Part shown: positions 37,495-47,240 of the stretch, piece by piece | Numbering within the stretch: the stretch's first letter is position 1 | How the letters are laid out: the number at the start of each line of letters is the position of its first letter | Assembly: GCF_029167645.1 (NCBI RefSeq) | Contig: NZ_CP119147.1 | Span: 5,412,501 to 5,476,500 of the forward strand | Reading direction: 5' to 3' | Source of the DNA: Streptomyces sp. AM 2-1-1 | Lineage (GTDB): Bacteria; Actinomycetota; Actinomycetes; Streptomycetales; Streptomycetaceae | Length of the DNA: 64,000 bases | Notes under the pieces: model-generated | What the model saw: only the letters and a program-made list of their open reading frames with translations | What the model was told of the DNA's origin: nothing | The model's database searches: none | Position numbers and translations under genes: made by a program

Positions 37495-38901
37495 GTGATC
37501 GCCCTCTCCCTCGCCGAGATCGCCGAAATCGTCGGCGGGCAGCCGCACGACATACCGGACATGGCGGCCACCGTCGACGGTCCGGTGGTCATCGACTCCC
37601 GGAAGGTGGAGCGCGGCAGCCTGTTCGCCGCGTTCGTCGGTGAACAGGTCGACGGCCACGACTTCGCCCGGGGCGCCGTGGCGGACGGCGCCGTCGCGGT
37701 GCTGGCCACCCGCCCCGTCGGGGTGCCCGCGATCGTCGTCGACGACGTCGTCGCGGCGCTCGGCGCCCTCTCCCGCCACGTCGTCGAACGCCTCGGGGTC
37801 CCCGTCGTCGCCCTCACCGGCTCGGCCGGCAAGACCTCCACCAAGGACCTCATCGCGCAGCTCCTGGAGCGCATGGGGCCGACCGTCTACCCGGCGGGCA
37901 ACCTCAACAACGAGATCGGCCTGCCGGTCACGGTGCTGCGCGCCACCGAGGAGACTCAGCACCTCGTGCTGGAGATGGGCGCCCGGTACATCGGTGACAT
38001 CCGCTACCTCACCGGACTGGTCCCGCCCCGGATCGGTCTCGTCCTCAATGTCGGCACCGCCCACATCGGTGAGTTCGGCGGCCGGGAGCAGATCGCCCAG
38101 GCCAAGGGCGAGATGGTCGAGTCGCTCCCCGAGGACGGTGTCGCGGTCCTCAACGCCGACGATCCGCTCGTGAGCGCCATGTCCTCCCGGACCGCGGCGC
38201 GGGTCCTCACCTTCGGGGAGTCGCCAGAAGCGGACGTACGGGGAGAGAACGTGCGTCTCACGGCGGACGGGCGCCCCGCGTTCAGCCTTCACACACCCAC
38301 CGGGTGCAGCGAGGTGACCATGCGCCTGTACGGTGAGCACCACGTGTCGAACGCGCTCGCCGCGGCCGCCGTCGCCCATGAGTTGGGCATGCCCGTACAC
38401 GAGATCGCCGAGGCGCTCTCCGAGGCGGGCTCCCTCTCCCGCTGGCGCATGGAGGTCACCGAGCGTCCGGACGGTGTGACGTTCGTCAACGACGCCTACA
38501 ACGCGAACCCCGAATCCATGAGAGCCGCACTCCGTGCGCTGGCCGCCATGGGCCGGGACCGGCGGACCTGGGCGGTGCTCGGTGAGATGGCCGAGCTCGG
38601 TGACGAGTCGCTCTCCGAGCACGACGCGGTCGGACGGCTTGCCGTCCGGCTCAACGTCAGCAAGCTCGTCGCGGTCGGGGGAAGAGAAGCCTCCTGGCTG
38701 CAACTGGGCGCTTACAACGAGGGTTCGTGGGGTGAGGAGTCGGTGCACGTGTCCGACGCACAGGCGGCCGTCGACCTGTTGCGCAGTGAACTGCGCCCGG
38801 GAGACGTCGTGCTGGTGAAGGCGTCCCGGTCGGTCGGCCTGGAGAAGGTCGTCCAGGCACTGCTGGAGAACTCGACCGAGGGCGAGGTCACCGGCCGATG
38901 A
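37495..38901 (+). CDS. murF: UDP-MurNAc-pentapeptide ligase MurF
   Basis: A 468-residue MurF, adding D-Ala-D-Ala to the tripeptide precursor. ATP loop VVALTGSAGKTSTKDLI, YPAGNLNNEIGLP, LEMGARYIGDIRYL, NVGTAHIGEFG, VNDAYNANPESMRAAL and AVLGEMAELG are all family motifs. It starts at GTG 37495, 4 bases after the murE stop, with CAGGGATGA upstream. Its stop overlaps the mraY start. Confidence 0.96.
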   Translation: MIALSLAEIAEIVGGQPHDIPDMAATVDGPVVIDSRKVERGSLFAAFVGEQVDGHDFARGAVADGAVAVLATRPVGVPAIVVDDVVAALGALSRHVVERLGVPVVALTGSAGKTSTKDLIAQLLERMGPTVYPAGNLNNEIGLPVTVLRATEETQHLVLEMGARYIGDIRYLTGLVPPRIGLVLNVGTAHIGEFGGREQIAQAKGEMVESLPEDGVAVLNADDPLVSAMSSRTAARVLTFGESPEADVRGENVRLTADGRPAFSLHTPTGCSEVTMRLYGEHHVSNALAAAAVAHELGMPVHEIAEALSEAGSLSRWRMEVTERPDGVTFVNDAYNANPESMRAALRALAAMGRDRRTWAVLGEMAELGDESLSEHDAVGRLAVRLNVSKLVAVGGREASWLQLGAYNEGSWGEESVHVSDAQAAVDLLRSELRPGDVVLVKASRSVGLEKVVQALLENSTEGEVTGR

Positions 38902-39968
38902 GGCAGATCCTCTTCGCGGGGGCCATCGGGCTCTTCCTGACCCTGGTCGGTACCCCGCTGCTCATCAAGCTGCTCGCCCGCAAGGGCTACGGGCAGTTCA
39001 TCCGGGACGACGGCCCGCGCACGCACGGCAGCAAGAAGGGCACGCCCACCATGGGCGGCATCGCCTTCATCATGGCGACGATCATCGCGTACGTCGTGGC
39101 GAAGGTGGTCACCGGTGAGGAGATGCGGTTCTCCGGCCTCCTGGTGCTCTTCCTGATGGCGGGGATGGGGCTCGTCGGCTTCCTGGACGACTACATCAAG
39201 ATCGTCAAGCAGCGTTCGCTCGGGCTGCGGGCCAAGGCGAAGATGGCCGGCCAGCTGATCGTCGGCATCGCGTTCGCGGTGCTCTCGCTCCAGTTCGCCG
39301 ACGTCCACGGCAACACCCCGGCCTCCACGCGGCTCTCGTTCGTCGAGGACTTCGGCTGGTCGATCGGGCCGGTGCTCTTCGTCGTGTGGGCGCTCTTCAT
39401 GATTCTCGCCATGTCCAACGGCGTGAACCTGACGGACGGTCTGGACGGCCTCGCCACCGGCGCGTCGGTGATGGTCTTCGGCGCCTACACCTTCATCGGC
39501 CTCTGGCAGTTCCAGGAGTCCTGCGCCAACGCGATGGAACTCACCAACCCGAGCGCCTGTTTCGAGGTGCGCGACCCACTCGACCTCGCGGTCGTCGCCT
39601 CGGCGCTGATGGGTTCCTGCTTCGGCTTCCTGTGGTGGAACACCTCGCCGGCCAAGATCTTCATGGGTGACACCGGTTCGCTCGCACTCGGCGGCGCCCT
39701 CGCGGGCCTCGCCATCTGCTCGCGCACCGAGTTCCTGATGGCCGTCCTCGGCGGTCTCTTCGTGATGATCACCATGTCCGTCGTCATCCAGGTCGGCTCC
39801 TTCAAGATGACCGGCAAGCGGGTCTTCCGGATGGCGCCCCTCCAGCACCACTTCGAACTCAAGGGGTGGTCGGAGGTGCTGGTGGTGGTCCGCTTCTGGA
39901 TCATCCAGGGCATGTGCGTGATCGTCGGTCTCGGACTCTTCTACGCGGGATGGGCAGCCAAGAAGTGA
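38898..39968 (+). CDS. mraY: Phospho-MurNAc-pentapeptide translocase MraY
   Basis: A 356-residue polytopic enzyme with about ten membrane helices, linking UDP-MurNAc-pentapeptide to undecaprenyl phosphate to form lipid I. Motifs: GTPTMGGIAF, VGFLDDYIKI (catalytic Asp pair), NGVNLTDGLDGLATG, KIFMGDTGSLALGG and the C-terminal MAPLQHHFELKGWSE. It starts with ATGA overlapping the murF stop and overlaps murD at its end. Confidence 0.97.
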   Translation: MRQILFAGAIGLFLTLVGTPLLIKLLARKGYGQFIRDDGPRTHGSKKGTPTMGGIAFIMATIIAYVVAKVVTGEEMRFSGLLVLFLMAGMGLVGFLDDYIKIVKQRSLGLRAKAKMAGQLIVGIAFAVLSLQFADVHGNTPASTRLSFVEDFGWSIGPVLFVVWALFMILAMSNGVNLTDGLDGLATGASVMVFGAYTFIGLWQFQESCANAMELTNPSACFEVRDPLDLAVVASALMGSCFGFLWWNTSPAKIFMGDTGSLALGGALAGLAICSRTEFLMAVLGGLFVMITMSVVIQVGSFKMTGKRVFRMAPLQHHFELKGWSEVLVVVRFWIIQGMCVIVGLGLFYAGWAAKK

Positions 39969-41401
39969 GTGACGCCAAGGGGGCCGACTGGCGGGGGAAG
40001 CACGTCACGGTCGCCGGACTCGGGGTCAGCGGGATCCCCGCAGCCCGGGCCCTGCACGGACTCGGGGCGCTGGTCACCGTCGTCAACGACGGCGACGACG
40101 AGCGCTCCCGCGCCCAGGCGGCCGGCCTGGAGGCGGAGGGGATCACCGTCCGCCTCGGCGACGGCGACACGCTGCCCGGCTCCACCGAACTGATCGTCAC
40201 CGCCCCCGGCTGGAAGCCCGACAAGCCGCTCTTCCTCGCGGCCGCGGCGGCCGGTGTCCCCGTCTGGGGCGACGTCGAACTCGCCTGGCGGCTGCGGGGG
40301 GTCAAGGGCGGCGAACCGGCCCCCTGGCTCGCGGTGACCGGTACCAACGGCAAGACCACGACGGTCCGGATGCTCGCCTCCATCCTGGAGGCCGCCGGGC
40401 TGCGCACCGCGGCCGTCGGCAACATCGGCGTCTCCCTGCTGGACGCCGTGCTCGGCGAGGAGAGCTACGACGTCCTCGCCGTCGAGCTCTCCAGCTACCA
40501 GCTGCACTGGGCGCCCTCGGTGCGCGCCCACTCCGCGACCGTGCTCAACCTGGCCCCGGACCACCTCGACTGGCACGGCTCCATGGAGGCGTACGCCGCC
40601 GACAAGGGCCGGATCTACGAGGGCAACACCGTCGCCTGCGTCTACAACGCGGCCGACCCCGCCACCGAGGAACTGGTGCGGGGAGCCGACGTGGAGGAGG
40701 GCTGCCGGGCCATCGGCTTCACCCTCGGCACACCCGGGCCCTCCCAGCTCGGCGTCGTCGACGGCATCCTCGTCGACCGCGCCTTCGTCACCAACCGGCA
40801 GAAGCAGGCCCAGGAGCTGGCCGAGGTCGCCGACGTCGACCCGCCCGCCCCGCACAACATCGCCAACGCCCTCGCCGCCGCCGCGCTGGCCCGCGCCTTC
40901 GGCGTGAAGCCCGCCGCCGTCCGCGACGGCCTGCGCGCCTTCCGTCCCGACCCGCATCGCATCGAGCACGTGGCGGACGTCGCCGGGGTCGCCTACGTGG
41001 ACGACTCGAAGGCCACCAACACCCACGCCACCGAAGCCTCCCTCGCCGCCTACGAGCCGATCGTCTGGATCGCCGGCGGCCTCGCCAAGGGAGCCGCCTT
41101 CGACGAGCTGGTGAGCGGTGCCGCCGAGCGCCTGCGCGGCGTGGTCCTCATGGGCCGCGACCGGGCCGTAATCCGCGAAGCCCTGACGCGACACGCGCCC
41201 GAGGTACCCGTGGTCGACCTGGACCGGACCGACACTGGGGCCATGTCCGAGGCGGTCGCCGAGGCCGCACGCCTCGCCCGCCCGGGCGACACCGTGCTGC
41301 TGGCTCCGGCCTGCGCCTCGATGGACATGTTCACCAACTACAACGAGCGGGGCGACGCGTTCGCGGACGCGGTCCGCGCACTCGCCGGCGACAGCGCCTG
41401 A
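39950..41401 (+). CDS. murD: UDP-MurNAc-L-Ala:D-Glu ligase MurD
   Basis: About 483 residues, adding D-glutamate to UDP-MurNAc-L-Ala. N-terminal VTVAGLGVSGIPAARAL, ATP loop VTGTNGKTTTVRML, GNIGVSLLD, ELSSYQLHW, NLAPDHLDWHG, HNIANALAAAALA and YVDDSKATNTHA. The start is ATG 39950 (MGSQEVSD), overlapping the mraY end by 19 bases, or GTG 39965, which also overlaps the mraY stop but has a better-spaced GGGATGGG. The order murD after mraY is standard. Confidence 0.95.
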   Translation: MGSQEVSDAKGADWRGKHVTVAGLGVSGIPAARALHGLGALVTVVNDGDDERSRAQAAGLEAEGITVRLGDGDTLPGSTELIVTAPGWKPDKPLFLAAAAAGVPVWGDVELAWRLRGVKGGEPAPWLAVTGTNGKTTTVRMLASILEAAGLRTAAVGNIGVSLLDAVLGEESYDVLAVELSSYQLHWAPSVRAHSATVLNLAPDHLDWHGSMEAYAADKGRIYEGNTVACVYNAADPATEELVRGADVEEGCRAIGFTLGTPGPSQLGVVDGILVDRAFVTNRQKQAQELAEVADVDPPAPHNIANALAAAALARAFGVKPAAVRDGLRAFRPDPHRIEHVADVAGVAYVDDSKATNTHATEASLAAYEPIVWIAGGLAKGAAFDELVSGAAERLRGVVLMGRDRAVIREALTRHAPEVPVVDLDRTDTGAMSEAVAEAARLARPGDTVLLAPACASMDMFTNYNERGDAFADAVRALAGDSA

Positions 41402-41520
41402 CAGGACCGGCCCCCGGGCCGTACCGTCCTGACCGGACGGCTCGGGCCGGAGGCCGCACGCCCGGAGCCCGGGCGGGCGTGCCGCCGCCCCGGGCACGAT
41501 CAGCGGAGGGGACAGCGACT

Positions 41521-42987
41521 ATGCCGGCCGATGAGGGTCCCGACGCCCGGGGGCGGGTCCGCGCGCGGACGCACGCGACGAGGACCGGCGCCTTCCGCAC
41601 CCGTCCGCTCCCCGCGTACGGCTCGCCCGGGGCCGGGGTGCCGACGCACCCCGGGACGGCTCTGCGGGGACGTCTCGCCACCGGCTCCGGCCGCCGCCCC
41701 CAGCAGCCCCGCACCCCGGGACGGGCCGCCCCCGCCTCCGGCGACCCCCGCGGCGGTGGGGTGCGCCGGGCCTACGAGCAGGCACGGCGGGCCTGGGACC
41801 GCCCCCTGACCGCGTACTACGTCATCCTCGGCTCCAGCCTGCTGATCACCGTGCTGGGCCTCGTGATGGTCTACAGCGCCTCCATGATCAAGGCGCTGGA
41901 ACTCGCCAAACCGAGCACCTACTTCTTCCGCAAGCAGTTCCTGGCCGCCGTCATGGGAGCCGGGCTGATGCTGCTGGCCGCCCGCATGCCGGTCAAACTC
42001 CACCGCGGGCTCGCCTACCCGATGCTGCTCGGCACGGTCTTCCTGATGGCGCTGGTCCAGGTTCCCGGGATAGGGAAGTCGGTCAACGGCAACCAGAACT
42101 GGCTCTACATCGGCGGACCGTTCCAGCTCCAGCCCAGCGAGTTCGGCAAGCTGGCCCTGGTGCTGTGGGGAGCCGACCTGCTCGCCCGCAAACAGGACAA
42201 GCGGCTGCTCACCCAGTGGAAACACATGCTGGTGCCGCTGATCCCGGTCGCCTTCATGCTGCTCGGCCTGATCATGCTCGGCGGCGACATGGGCACCGCG
42301 ATCATCCTGACCGCGATCCTCTTCGGCCTGCTCTGGCTGGCCGGGGCGCCCACCCGGCTCTTCGTCGGGGTGCTCGGCTTCGCCGCGGCCATCGCCGTCC
42401 TGCTGATCAAGACCAACCCGAACCGCATGTCCCGGCTCGACTGCGTGGGCGTCAGCGAACCGGACGCCGCAGGCGGCTGCTGGCAGGCCGCGCACGGGAT
42501 CTACGCGCTCGCGTCCGGCGGCTGGTTCGGATCCGGACTCGGCGCCAGCGTGGAGAAATGGGGGCAACTTCCCGAACCCCACACCGACTTCATCTTCGCC
42601 ATCACGGGTGAGGAACTGGGGCTGGCGGGCACTCTGTCGGTGCTCGCCCTCTTCGCGGCTCTAGGCTATGCGGGTATCCGCGTGGCCGGACGCACGGAGG
42701 ACCCCTTCGTGAGGTACGCCGCGGGAGGTGTGACGACGTGGATCACCGCGCAGGCTGTGATCAACATCGGTGCGGTGCTCGGCCTGCTGCCGATCGCCGG
42801 TGTCCCGCTCCCGCTGTTCTCCTACGGGGGGTCGGCCCTGCTGCCGACCATGTTCGCGATCGGGCTGATGATCGCCTTCGCGCGGGACGAGCCCGGCGCG
42901 AGAGCGGCCCTGGCCATGCGGAGGCCCGGGGTGAGATGGAAGACGATGAGACGGCGTGTCACCAGGCGCCCGTCCGGAGAGCGGTGA
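41521..42987 (+). CDS. ftsW: Septal peptidoglycan polymerase FtsW (SEDS family)
   Basis: About 488 residues: a basic disordered cytoplasmic tail of about 90, then ten membrane helices from YYVILGSSLLITVLGLVMVYS. SEDS motifs are NWLYIGGPFQLQPSEFGKL, MLGGDMGTAIIL, EPHTDFIFAITGEELG and VPLPLFSYGGSALL. It polymerises glycan strands at the septum with FtsI. The ATG at 41521 has GGAGGGG upstream. It lies between murD and murG, the classic position. Confidence 0.96.
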   Translation: MPADEGPDARGRVRARTHATRTGAFRTRPLPAYGSPGAGVPTHPGTALRGRLATGSGRRPQQPRTPGRAAPASGDPRGGGVRRAYEQARRAWDRPLTAYYVILGSSLLITVLGLVMVYSASMIKALELAKPSTYFFRKQFLAAVMGAGLMLLAARMPVKLHRGLAYPMLLGTVFLMALVQVPGIGKSVNGNQNWLYIGGPFQLQPSEFGKLALVLWGADLLARKQDKRLLTQWKHMLVPLIPVAFMLLGLIMLGGDMGTAIILTAILFGLLWLAGAPTRLFVGVLGFAAAIAVLLIKTNPNRMSRLDCVGVSEPDAAGGCWQAAHGIYALASGGWFGSGLGASVEKWGQLPEPHTDFIFAITGEELGLAGTLSVLALFAALGYAGIRVAGRTEDPFVRYAAGGVTTWITAQAVINIGAVLGLLPIAGVPLPLFSYGGSALLPTMFAIGLMIAFARDEPGARAALAMRRPGVRWKTMRRRVTRRPSGER

Positions 42988-42993
42988 ATTTCG

Positions 42994-44088
42994 GTGCATG
43001 TCGTACTCGCCGGCGGGGGGACCGCCGGCCACATCGAGCCCGCGCTTGCCCTCGCAGACGCCCTGCGCAGGCAGGACCCGACCGTGGGCATCACCGCCCT
43101 CGGCACGGAACGCGGCCTGGAAACCAGGCTCGTACCCGAGCGGGGGTACGACCTGGCGCTCATCCCGGCCGTACCGCTGCCGCGCAAACCCACACCGGAG
43201 CTGATCACCGTGCCGGGCCGGCTGCGCGGCACCATCAAGGCCGCCGAGCAGATCCTGGAGCGCACCAAGGCCGACTGCGTGGTCGGCTTCGGCGGTTACG
43301 TGGCGCTGCCCGGGTACCTCGCCGCCAAGCGCGCCGGCGTCCCGATCGTCGTGCACGAGGCCAACGCGCGCCCCGGGCTGGCCAACAAGATCGGCTCCCG
43401 GTACGCCCACGGCGTCGCCGTCTCCACCCCCGACAGCAAGCTGCGCGGCGCCCGCTACATCGGCATCCCGCTGCGCCGCACCATCGCCACCCTGGACCGG
43501 GCGCGGGTGCGCCCGGAGGCGCGGGCGGCCTTCCGGCTCGACCCCAACCTGCCCACCCTGCTGGTCTCCGGCGGATCGCAGGGCGCCCGCCACCTCAACG
43601 AGGTGGTCCAGCGGGTCGCGCCGCTGCTCCAGCGCTCGGGCATCCAGATCCTGCACGTGGTCGGCCCGAAGAACGAATTGCCGCGCATCGACAACATGCC
43701 CGGTATGCCGCCCTACATCCCGGTACCGTACGTGGACCGGATGGACCTCGCGTACGCGGCGGCCGACATGATGCTCTGCCGCGCGGGCGCGATGACCGTG
43801 GCCGAACTCTCCGCCGTCGGGCTGCCCGCCGCCTACGTCCCGCTGCCGATCGGCAACGGCGAACAGCGGCTCAACGCCCAGCCGGTGGTCAACGCCGGCG
43901 GCGGTCTGCTGGTCGACGACGCGGCCCTCACGCCGGAGTGGGTGCAGGCCCAGGTCCTCCCGGTGCTGTCCGACCCGCACCGGCTGTACGAAATGTCGCG
44001 GGCCGCGGCGGAGTTCGGCCGGCGTGACGCCGACGACCTGCTCGTCGGCATGGTGTACGAGGCGATTGCCGCGCGCCGCAAGGCGTGA
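42994..44088 (+). CDS. murG: GlcNAc transferase MurG
   Basis: 364 residues; transfers GlcNAc to lipid I to make lipid II at the inner face of the membrane. N-terminal glycine loop [49 protein letters not shown], and the C-terminal UDP site [14 protein letters not shown] and [16 protein letters not shown]. The GTG start lies 6 bases after the ftsW stop. Confidence 0.97.
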   Translation: MHVVLAGGGTAGHIEPALALADALRRQDPTVGITALGTERGLETRLVPERGYDLALIPAVPLPRKPTPELITVPGRLRGTIKAAEQILERTKADCVVGFGGYVALPGYLAAKRAGVPIVVHEANARPGLANKIGSRYAHGVAVSTPDSKLRGARYIGIPLRRTIATLDRARVRPEARAAFRLDPNLPTLLVSGGSQGARHLNEVVQRVAPLLQRSGIQILHVVGPKNELPRIDNMPGMPPYIPVPYVDRMDLAYAAADMMLCRAGAMTVAELSAVGLPAAYVPLPIGNGEQRLNAQPVVNAGGGLLVDDAALTPEWVQAQVLPVLSDPHRLYEMSRAAAEFGRRDADDLLVGMVYEAIAARRKA

Positions 44089-44137
44089 GGCTGGGCGGGC
44101 CCGGGGCGTGGTTCCCGGGCCCGGCGAAGGAGCGAGC

Positions 44138-44932
44138 GTGGCCGGACCGACGACCGCCCAGCGCGGTTCAGGGCAGCAGGCGGACACCCCGGCGCGCGCG
44201 CCGCACGCCGGCCCCGGAAAGGGCGGGTCCGCCCGGCGCAGGGCACTGGTCCTCGGCGCCGCCGGGACCGCCCTGTGCGCCGGAGGGCTGGCGTGGGCGC
44301 TGTGGGGCTCCTCCTGGCTCCGGCTGGAGCGGGTCGGCGTCAGCGGCACCGACGTCCTCTCCGGGGCCGAGGTGGAGGCGGCGGCGGCCGCTCCGGTGGG
44401 CTCGCCGCTCGTCTCCGTGGACACCGGCGCGCTGGAGCGGCGGCTGCGGCAGAAGTTGCCCCGTATCGACACCGTCGTCGTCACGCGTTCCTGGCCGCAC
44501 GGAATCGACATCGAGGTCATCGAGCGCAAGCCGGTGCTTTTGCTGGAAAAGGGTGCGAAATTCACCGAAGTGGACGCCCAAGGTGTGCGTTTCGCCACCG
44601 TGGACCGTGCGCCCGGGGGTGTTCCTCTGCTGGAATTGGCGCCGGAGCGGTCCGCGAGTCTGCGGCGCTTCGGCAGTGACCGTCTGTTGCGGGGAGCGGT
44701 CGAAGTGGCCGGTGACCTCCCCGCCGCCGTCGCCCGGGACACCAGGGTCGTGCGCGTCACCTCGTACGATTCGATTTCCCTGGAGCTGACGCGTGACCGG
44801 GAAGTGTTCTGGGGCAGTGGTGAACAGGGCGCGGTGAAGGCGAAAGTCCTGACGGCCCTGATGAAAGCGGCACCCGAAGCAGGACACTTCGACGTGAGCG
44901 CGCCCACCGCTCCCGCTGTTTCGGAGAGTTGA
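44138..44932 (+). CDS. ftsQ: Cell division protein FtsQ
   Basis: 264 residues: a Gly/Ala/Arg-rich cytoplasmic tail of about 40, one membrane helix (ALVLGAAGTALCAGGLAWALWG, about 38-58), a POTRA domain from WLRLERVGVSGTDVLSGAEV, and an FtsQ domain (KLPRIDTVVVTRSWPHGIDI, ERKPVLLLEKG). It links FtsL-DivIC at the divisome. The GTG at 44138 has AAGGAG upstream. ftsZ follows after a 275-base promoter region. Confidence 0.94.
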   Translation: MAGPTTAQRGSGQQADTPARAPHAGPGKGGSARRRALVLGAAGTALCAGGLAWALWGSSWLRLERVGVSGTDVLSGAEVEAAAAAPVGSPLVSVDTGALERRLRQKLPRIDTVVVTRSWPHGIDIEVIERKPVLLLEKGAKFTEVDAQGVRFATVDRAPGGVPLLELAPERSASLRRFGSDRLLRGAVEVAGDLPAAVARDTRVVRVTSYDSISLELTRDREVFWGSGEQGAVKAKVLTALMKAAPEAGHFDVSAPTAPAVSES

Positions 44933-45022
44933 CGCCCATGCGGGCTGACCAGCACCCTGGTTGGTCATCGCTACGGGTGATCACATAGGGTGAAAAGAAA
45001 AACGGGAGGTTCGGCGTGTTCG

Positions 45023-45052
45023 TTGAACGCGCGCCACTTGTCGACTTAGTGT
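45023..45052 (+). promoter_or_regulatory. Candidate ftsZ promoter
   Basis: TTGAAC, 18 bases, TAGTGT: a good match to the vegetative (HrdB-type) consensus, about 150 bases before the ftsZ GTG. A second candidate, TTGGTC (44961-44966), 19 bases, TAGGGT (44986-44991), lies further upstream. Multiple ftsZ promoters, one of them used in sporulation, are known in Streptomyces. Confidence 0.65.
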
Positions 45053-45088
45053 CCTGTTCGGAAGAGTCCAGCAAGCAGACACACTGGT

Positions 45089-45113
45089 AACCCTAAACTT
45101 CAGCGTTAGGGTT
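45089..45113. repeat. Inverted repeat in the ftsZ upstream region
   Basis: AACCCTAA and TTAGGGTT are perfect 8-bp arms around a 9-base centre. They lie about 95 bases before ftsZ, downstream of the TTGAAC/TAGTGT promoter. They could act as an operator or as a hairpin in the leader. Confidence 0.65.
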
Positions 45114-45207
45114 TGGGTCGGCGTTCGGACCGTCCCCATCGACATCCGTCGTCGCGGCGGGCCACCGCAGAGCGACGACACGTAAATCGAGGCGAGAGGC
45201 CTTCGAC

Positions 45208-46413
45208 GTGGCAGCACCGCAGAACTACCTCGCAGTCATCAAGGTCATCGGTGTCGGCGGCGGTGGTGTCAATGCCATCAACCGAATGATCGAGGTCGGT
45301 CTCAAGGGCGTCGAGTTCATCGCGATCAACACGGACGCGCAAGCGCTGTTGATGAGCGACGCCGACGTCAAGCTCGACGTCGGCCGCGAACTCACCCGGG
45401 GCCTCGGCGCCGGGGCCAATCCGGCAGTCGGTCGCAAGGCGGCAGAGGACCACCGTGAAGAGATCGAGGAGGTCCTCAAGGGGGCCGACATGGTCTTCGT
45501 CACCGCAGGAGAGGGCGGCGGCACCGGCACCGGCGGCGCACCCGTCGTCGCCAACATCGCGCGCTCGCTGGGCGCCCTGACGATCGGTGTGGTCACCCGC
45601 CCGTTCACCTTCGAGGGCCGTCGGCGCGCGAACCAGGCGGAGGACGGCATCGCCGAACTCCGCGAAGAGGTCGACACCCTCATCGTCATCCCCAACGACC
45701 GGCTGCTGTCCATCTCGGACCGCCAGGTGAGCGTGCTCGACGCGTTCAAGTCGGCCGACCAGGTACTGCTCTCGGGTGTCCAGGGCATCACCGACCTCAT
45801 CACCACCCCCGGTCTCATCAACCTCGACTTCGCCGACGTCAAGTCGGTCATGTCCGAGGCGGGTTCGGCGCTCATGGGCATCGGCTCGGCGCGCGGCGAC
45901 GACCGTGCGGTGGCCGCCGCCGAGATGGCGATCTCCTCGCCCCTGCTGGAGGCGTCCATCGACGGCGCCCGGGGCGTGCTGCTCTCCATCTCCGGCGGCA
46001 GCGACCTCGGTCTCTTCGAGATCAACGAGGCCGCCCAGCTGGTGAGCGAGGCGGCCCACCCGGAGGCGAACATCATCTTCGGTGCGGTCATCGACGACGC
46101 GCTGGGCGACGAGGTGCGGGTCACCGTGATCGCGGCGGGCTTCGACGGCGGTCAGCCGCCGGCCCGGCGCGAGAACGTGATCGGCGCCGGTGCCGCCAAG
46201 CGCGAGGAACCCGCGCCGCCGGCCCGCCCCGAGCCGGTCCGGCACTCCGCCGGACTCGGTTCCGTGCCGGTCCGCGAGGAAGCGCCCGCCGAGCCGGCGC
46301 CGGTCGCGAACGACGGCTCGCAGTCGCCGGTCGCCCCGCCGCACGTGCCGACGGCCCGCCCCTACCAGGAGACCCAGGCCGAAGAGCTGGACGTACCGGA
46401 CTTCCTGAAGTGA
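45208..46413 (+). CDS. ftsZ: Cell division GTPase FtsZ
   Basis: 401 residues. The tubulin-like GTPase domain has [14 protein letters not shown], the signature loop [13 protein letters not shown] (about 102-114) and [11 protein letters not shown] for the T7 loop. A disordered Pro/Ala/Glu linker of about 70 residues leads to the conserved tail tip (ELDVPDFLK) that binds SepF and other partners. The GTG start has GAGAGG upstream. Upstream DNA has promoter-like boxes and an inverted repeat. Its stop overlaps the pgeF start. Confidence 0.98.
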   Translation: MAAPQNYLAVIKVIGVGGGGVNAINRMIEVGLKGVEFIAINTDAQALLMSDADVKLDVGRELTRGLGAGANPAVGRKAAEDHREEIEEVLKGADMVFVTAGEGGGTGTGGAPVVANIARSLGALTIGVVTRPFTFEGRRRANQAEDGIAELREEVDTLIVIPNDRLLSISDRQVSVLDAFKSADQVLLSGVQGITDLITTPGLINLDFADVKSVMSEAGSALMGIGSARGDDRAVAAAEMAISSPLLEASIDGARGVLLSISGGSDLGLFEINEAAQLVSEAAHPEANIIFGAVIDDALGDEVRVTVIAAGFDGGQPPARRENVIGAGAAKREEPAPPARPEPVRHSAGLGSVPVREEAPAEPAPVANDGSQSPVAPPHVPTARPYQETQAEELDVPDFLK

Positions 46414-47240
46414 TAGACCGGCACCACACGGCTCCAGCGGTTTCAGCGGTACCCGCAGCGCATCCGTCCGGCGGCGCCGGCGCCCACTTCGCCTTCACCG
46501 ACAGGTGGGGCGGGGTGAGCGCCGCCCCGTACGGGTCGCTGAACCTCGGCGGCGCGGTCGGAGACGACCCCGCCGCCGTGGTCGCGAACAGGGCCCGCGC
46601 GGCCGGCGCCCTCGGCTTCGCTCCGGAGCGGGTCGTCTGGATGAACCAGGTGCACGGCCGTGAGGTCGCCGTGGTCGACGGGCCCTGGGGCCCGGACCGC
46701 GAGATCCCGGCGGTGGACGCGCTGGTGACCGCCCGGCGGTCGCTGCCGCTCGCGGTGCTCACCGCGGACTGCGTGCCGGTCCTGCTGGCCGATCCGGTCG
46801 CCGGGGTCGTCGGGGCGGCGCACGCCGGGCGCCCCGGCCTCGTCGCCGGAGTCGTCCCCGCCACGGTGGAGGCGATGCTCGCCCTCGGTGCCGAAGCCTC
46901 CCGGATCGTCGCCCGTACCGGGCCGGCGGTCTGCGGCGGGTGTTACGAGGTCCCGGCCGCCATGCGGGACGAGGTCGCCGAGCGCGTCCCCGCCGCCCGG
47001 GCCGAGACCCGGTGGGGCACTCCGGCGGTGGACGTCGTCGCCGGAGTCCACTGGCAGCTCGACGCCCTCGGGGTGCGTGGTGCGGAGCGCTCGCCGTTCT
47101 GCACGCGGGAGTCGGACGACCACTTCTCGTACCGGCGCGACCGCACCACCGGACGGCTCGCCGGATACGTCTGGCTGGACGAGGACCCCCGGGGCGACCG
47201 GAGCCGCGAGGACGCACAGGACCACGAGGACGCAGCATGA
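46410..47240 (+). CDS. pgeF: Peptidoglycan editing factor PgeF / YlmD (polyphenol-oxidase family)
   Basis: 276 residues of the YfiH/DUF152 family. Metal-site residues appear in [23 protein letters not shown] and [12 protein letters not shown]. In E. coli the homologue removes misincorporated L-Ser from peptidoglycan precursors; in Streptomyces YlmD sits with YlmE beside ftsZ and affects sporulation division. The GTG overlaps the ftsZ stop (GTGA), so translation is coupled. Older names call it a laccase, which the residues do not clearly support. Confidence 0.92.
   Translation: MIDRHHTAPAVSAVPAAHPSGGAGAHFAFTDRWGGVSAAPYGSLNLGGAVGDDPAAVVANRARAAGALGFAPERVVWMNQVHGREVAVVDGPWGPDREIPAVDALVTARRSLPLAVLTADCVPVLLADPVAGVVGAAHAGRPGLVAGVVPATVEAMLALGAEASRIVARTGPAVCGGCYEVPAAMRDEVAERVPAARAETRWGTPAVDVVAGVHWQLDALGVRGAERSPFCTRESDDHFSYRRDRTTGRLAGYVWLDEDPRGDRSREDAQDHEDAA

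Noticed and set aside
46410..47240. Laccase function for the gene after ftsZ
   Set aside because: The old multicopper-oxidase label comes from automatic naming. The protein belongs to the YlmD/PgeF family and lacks multicopper oxidase motifs.
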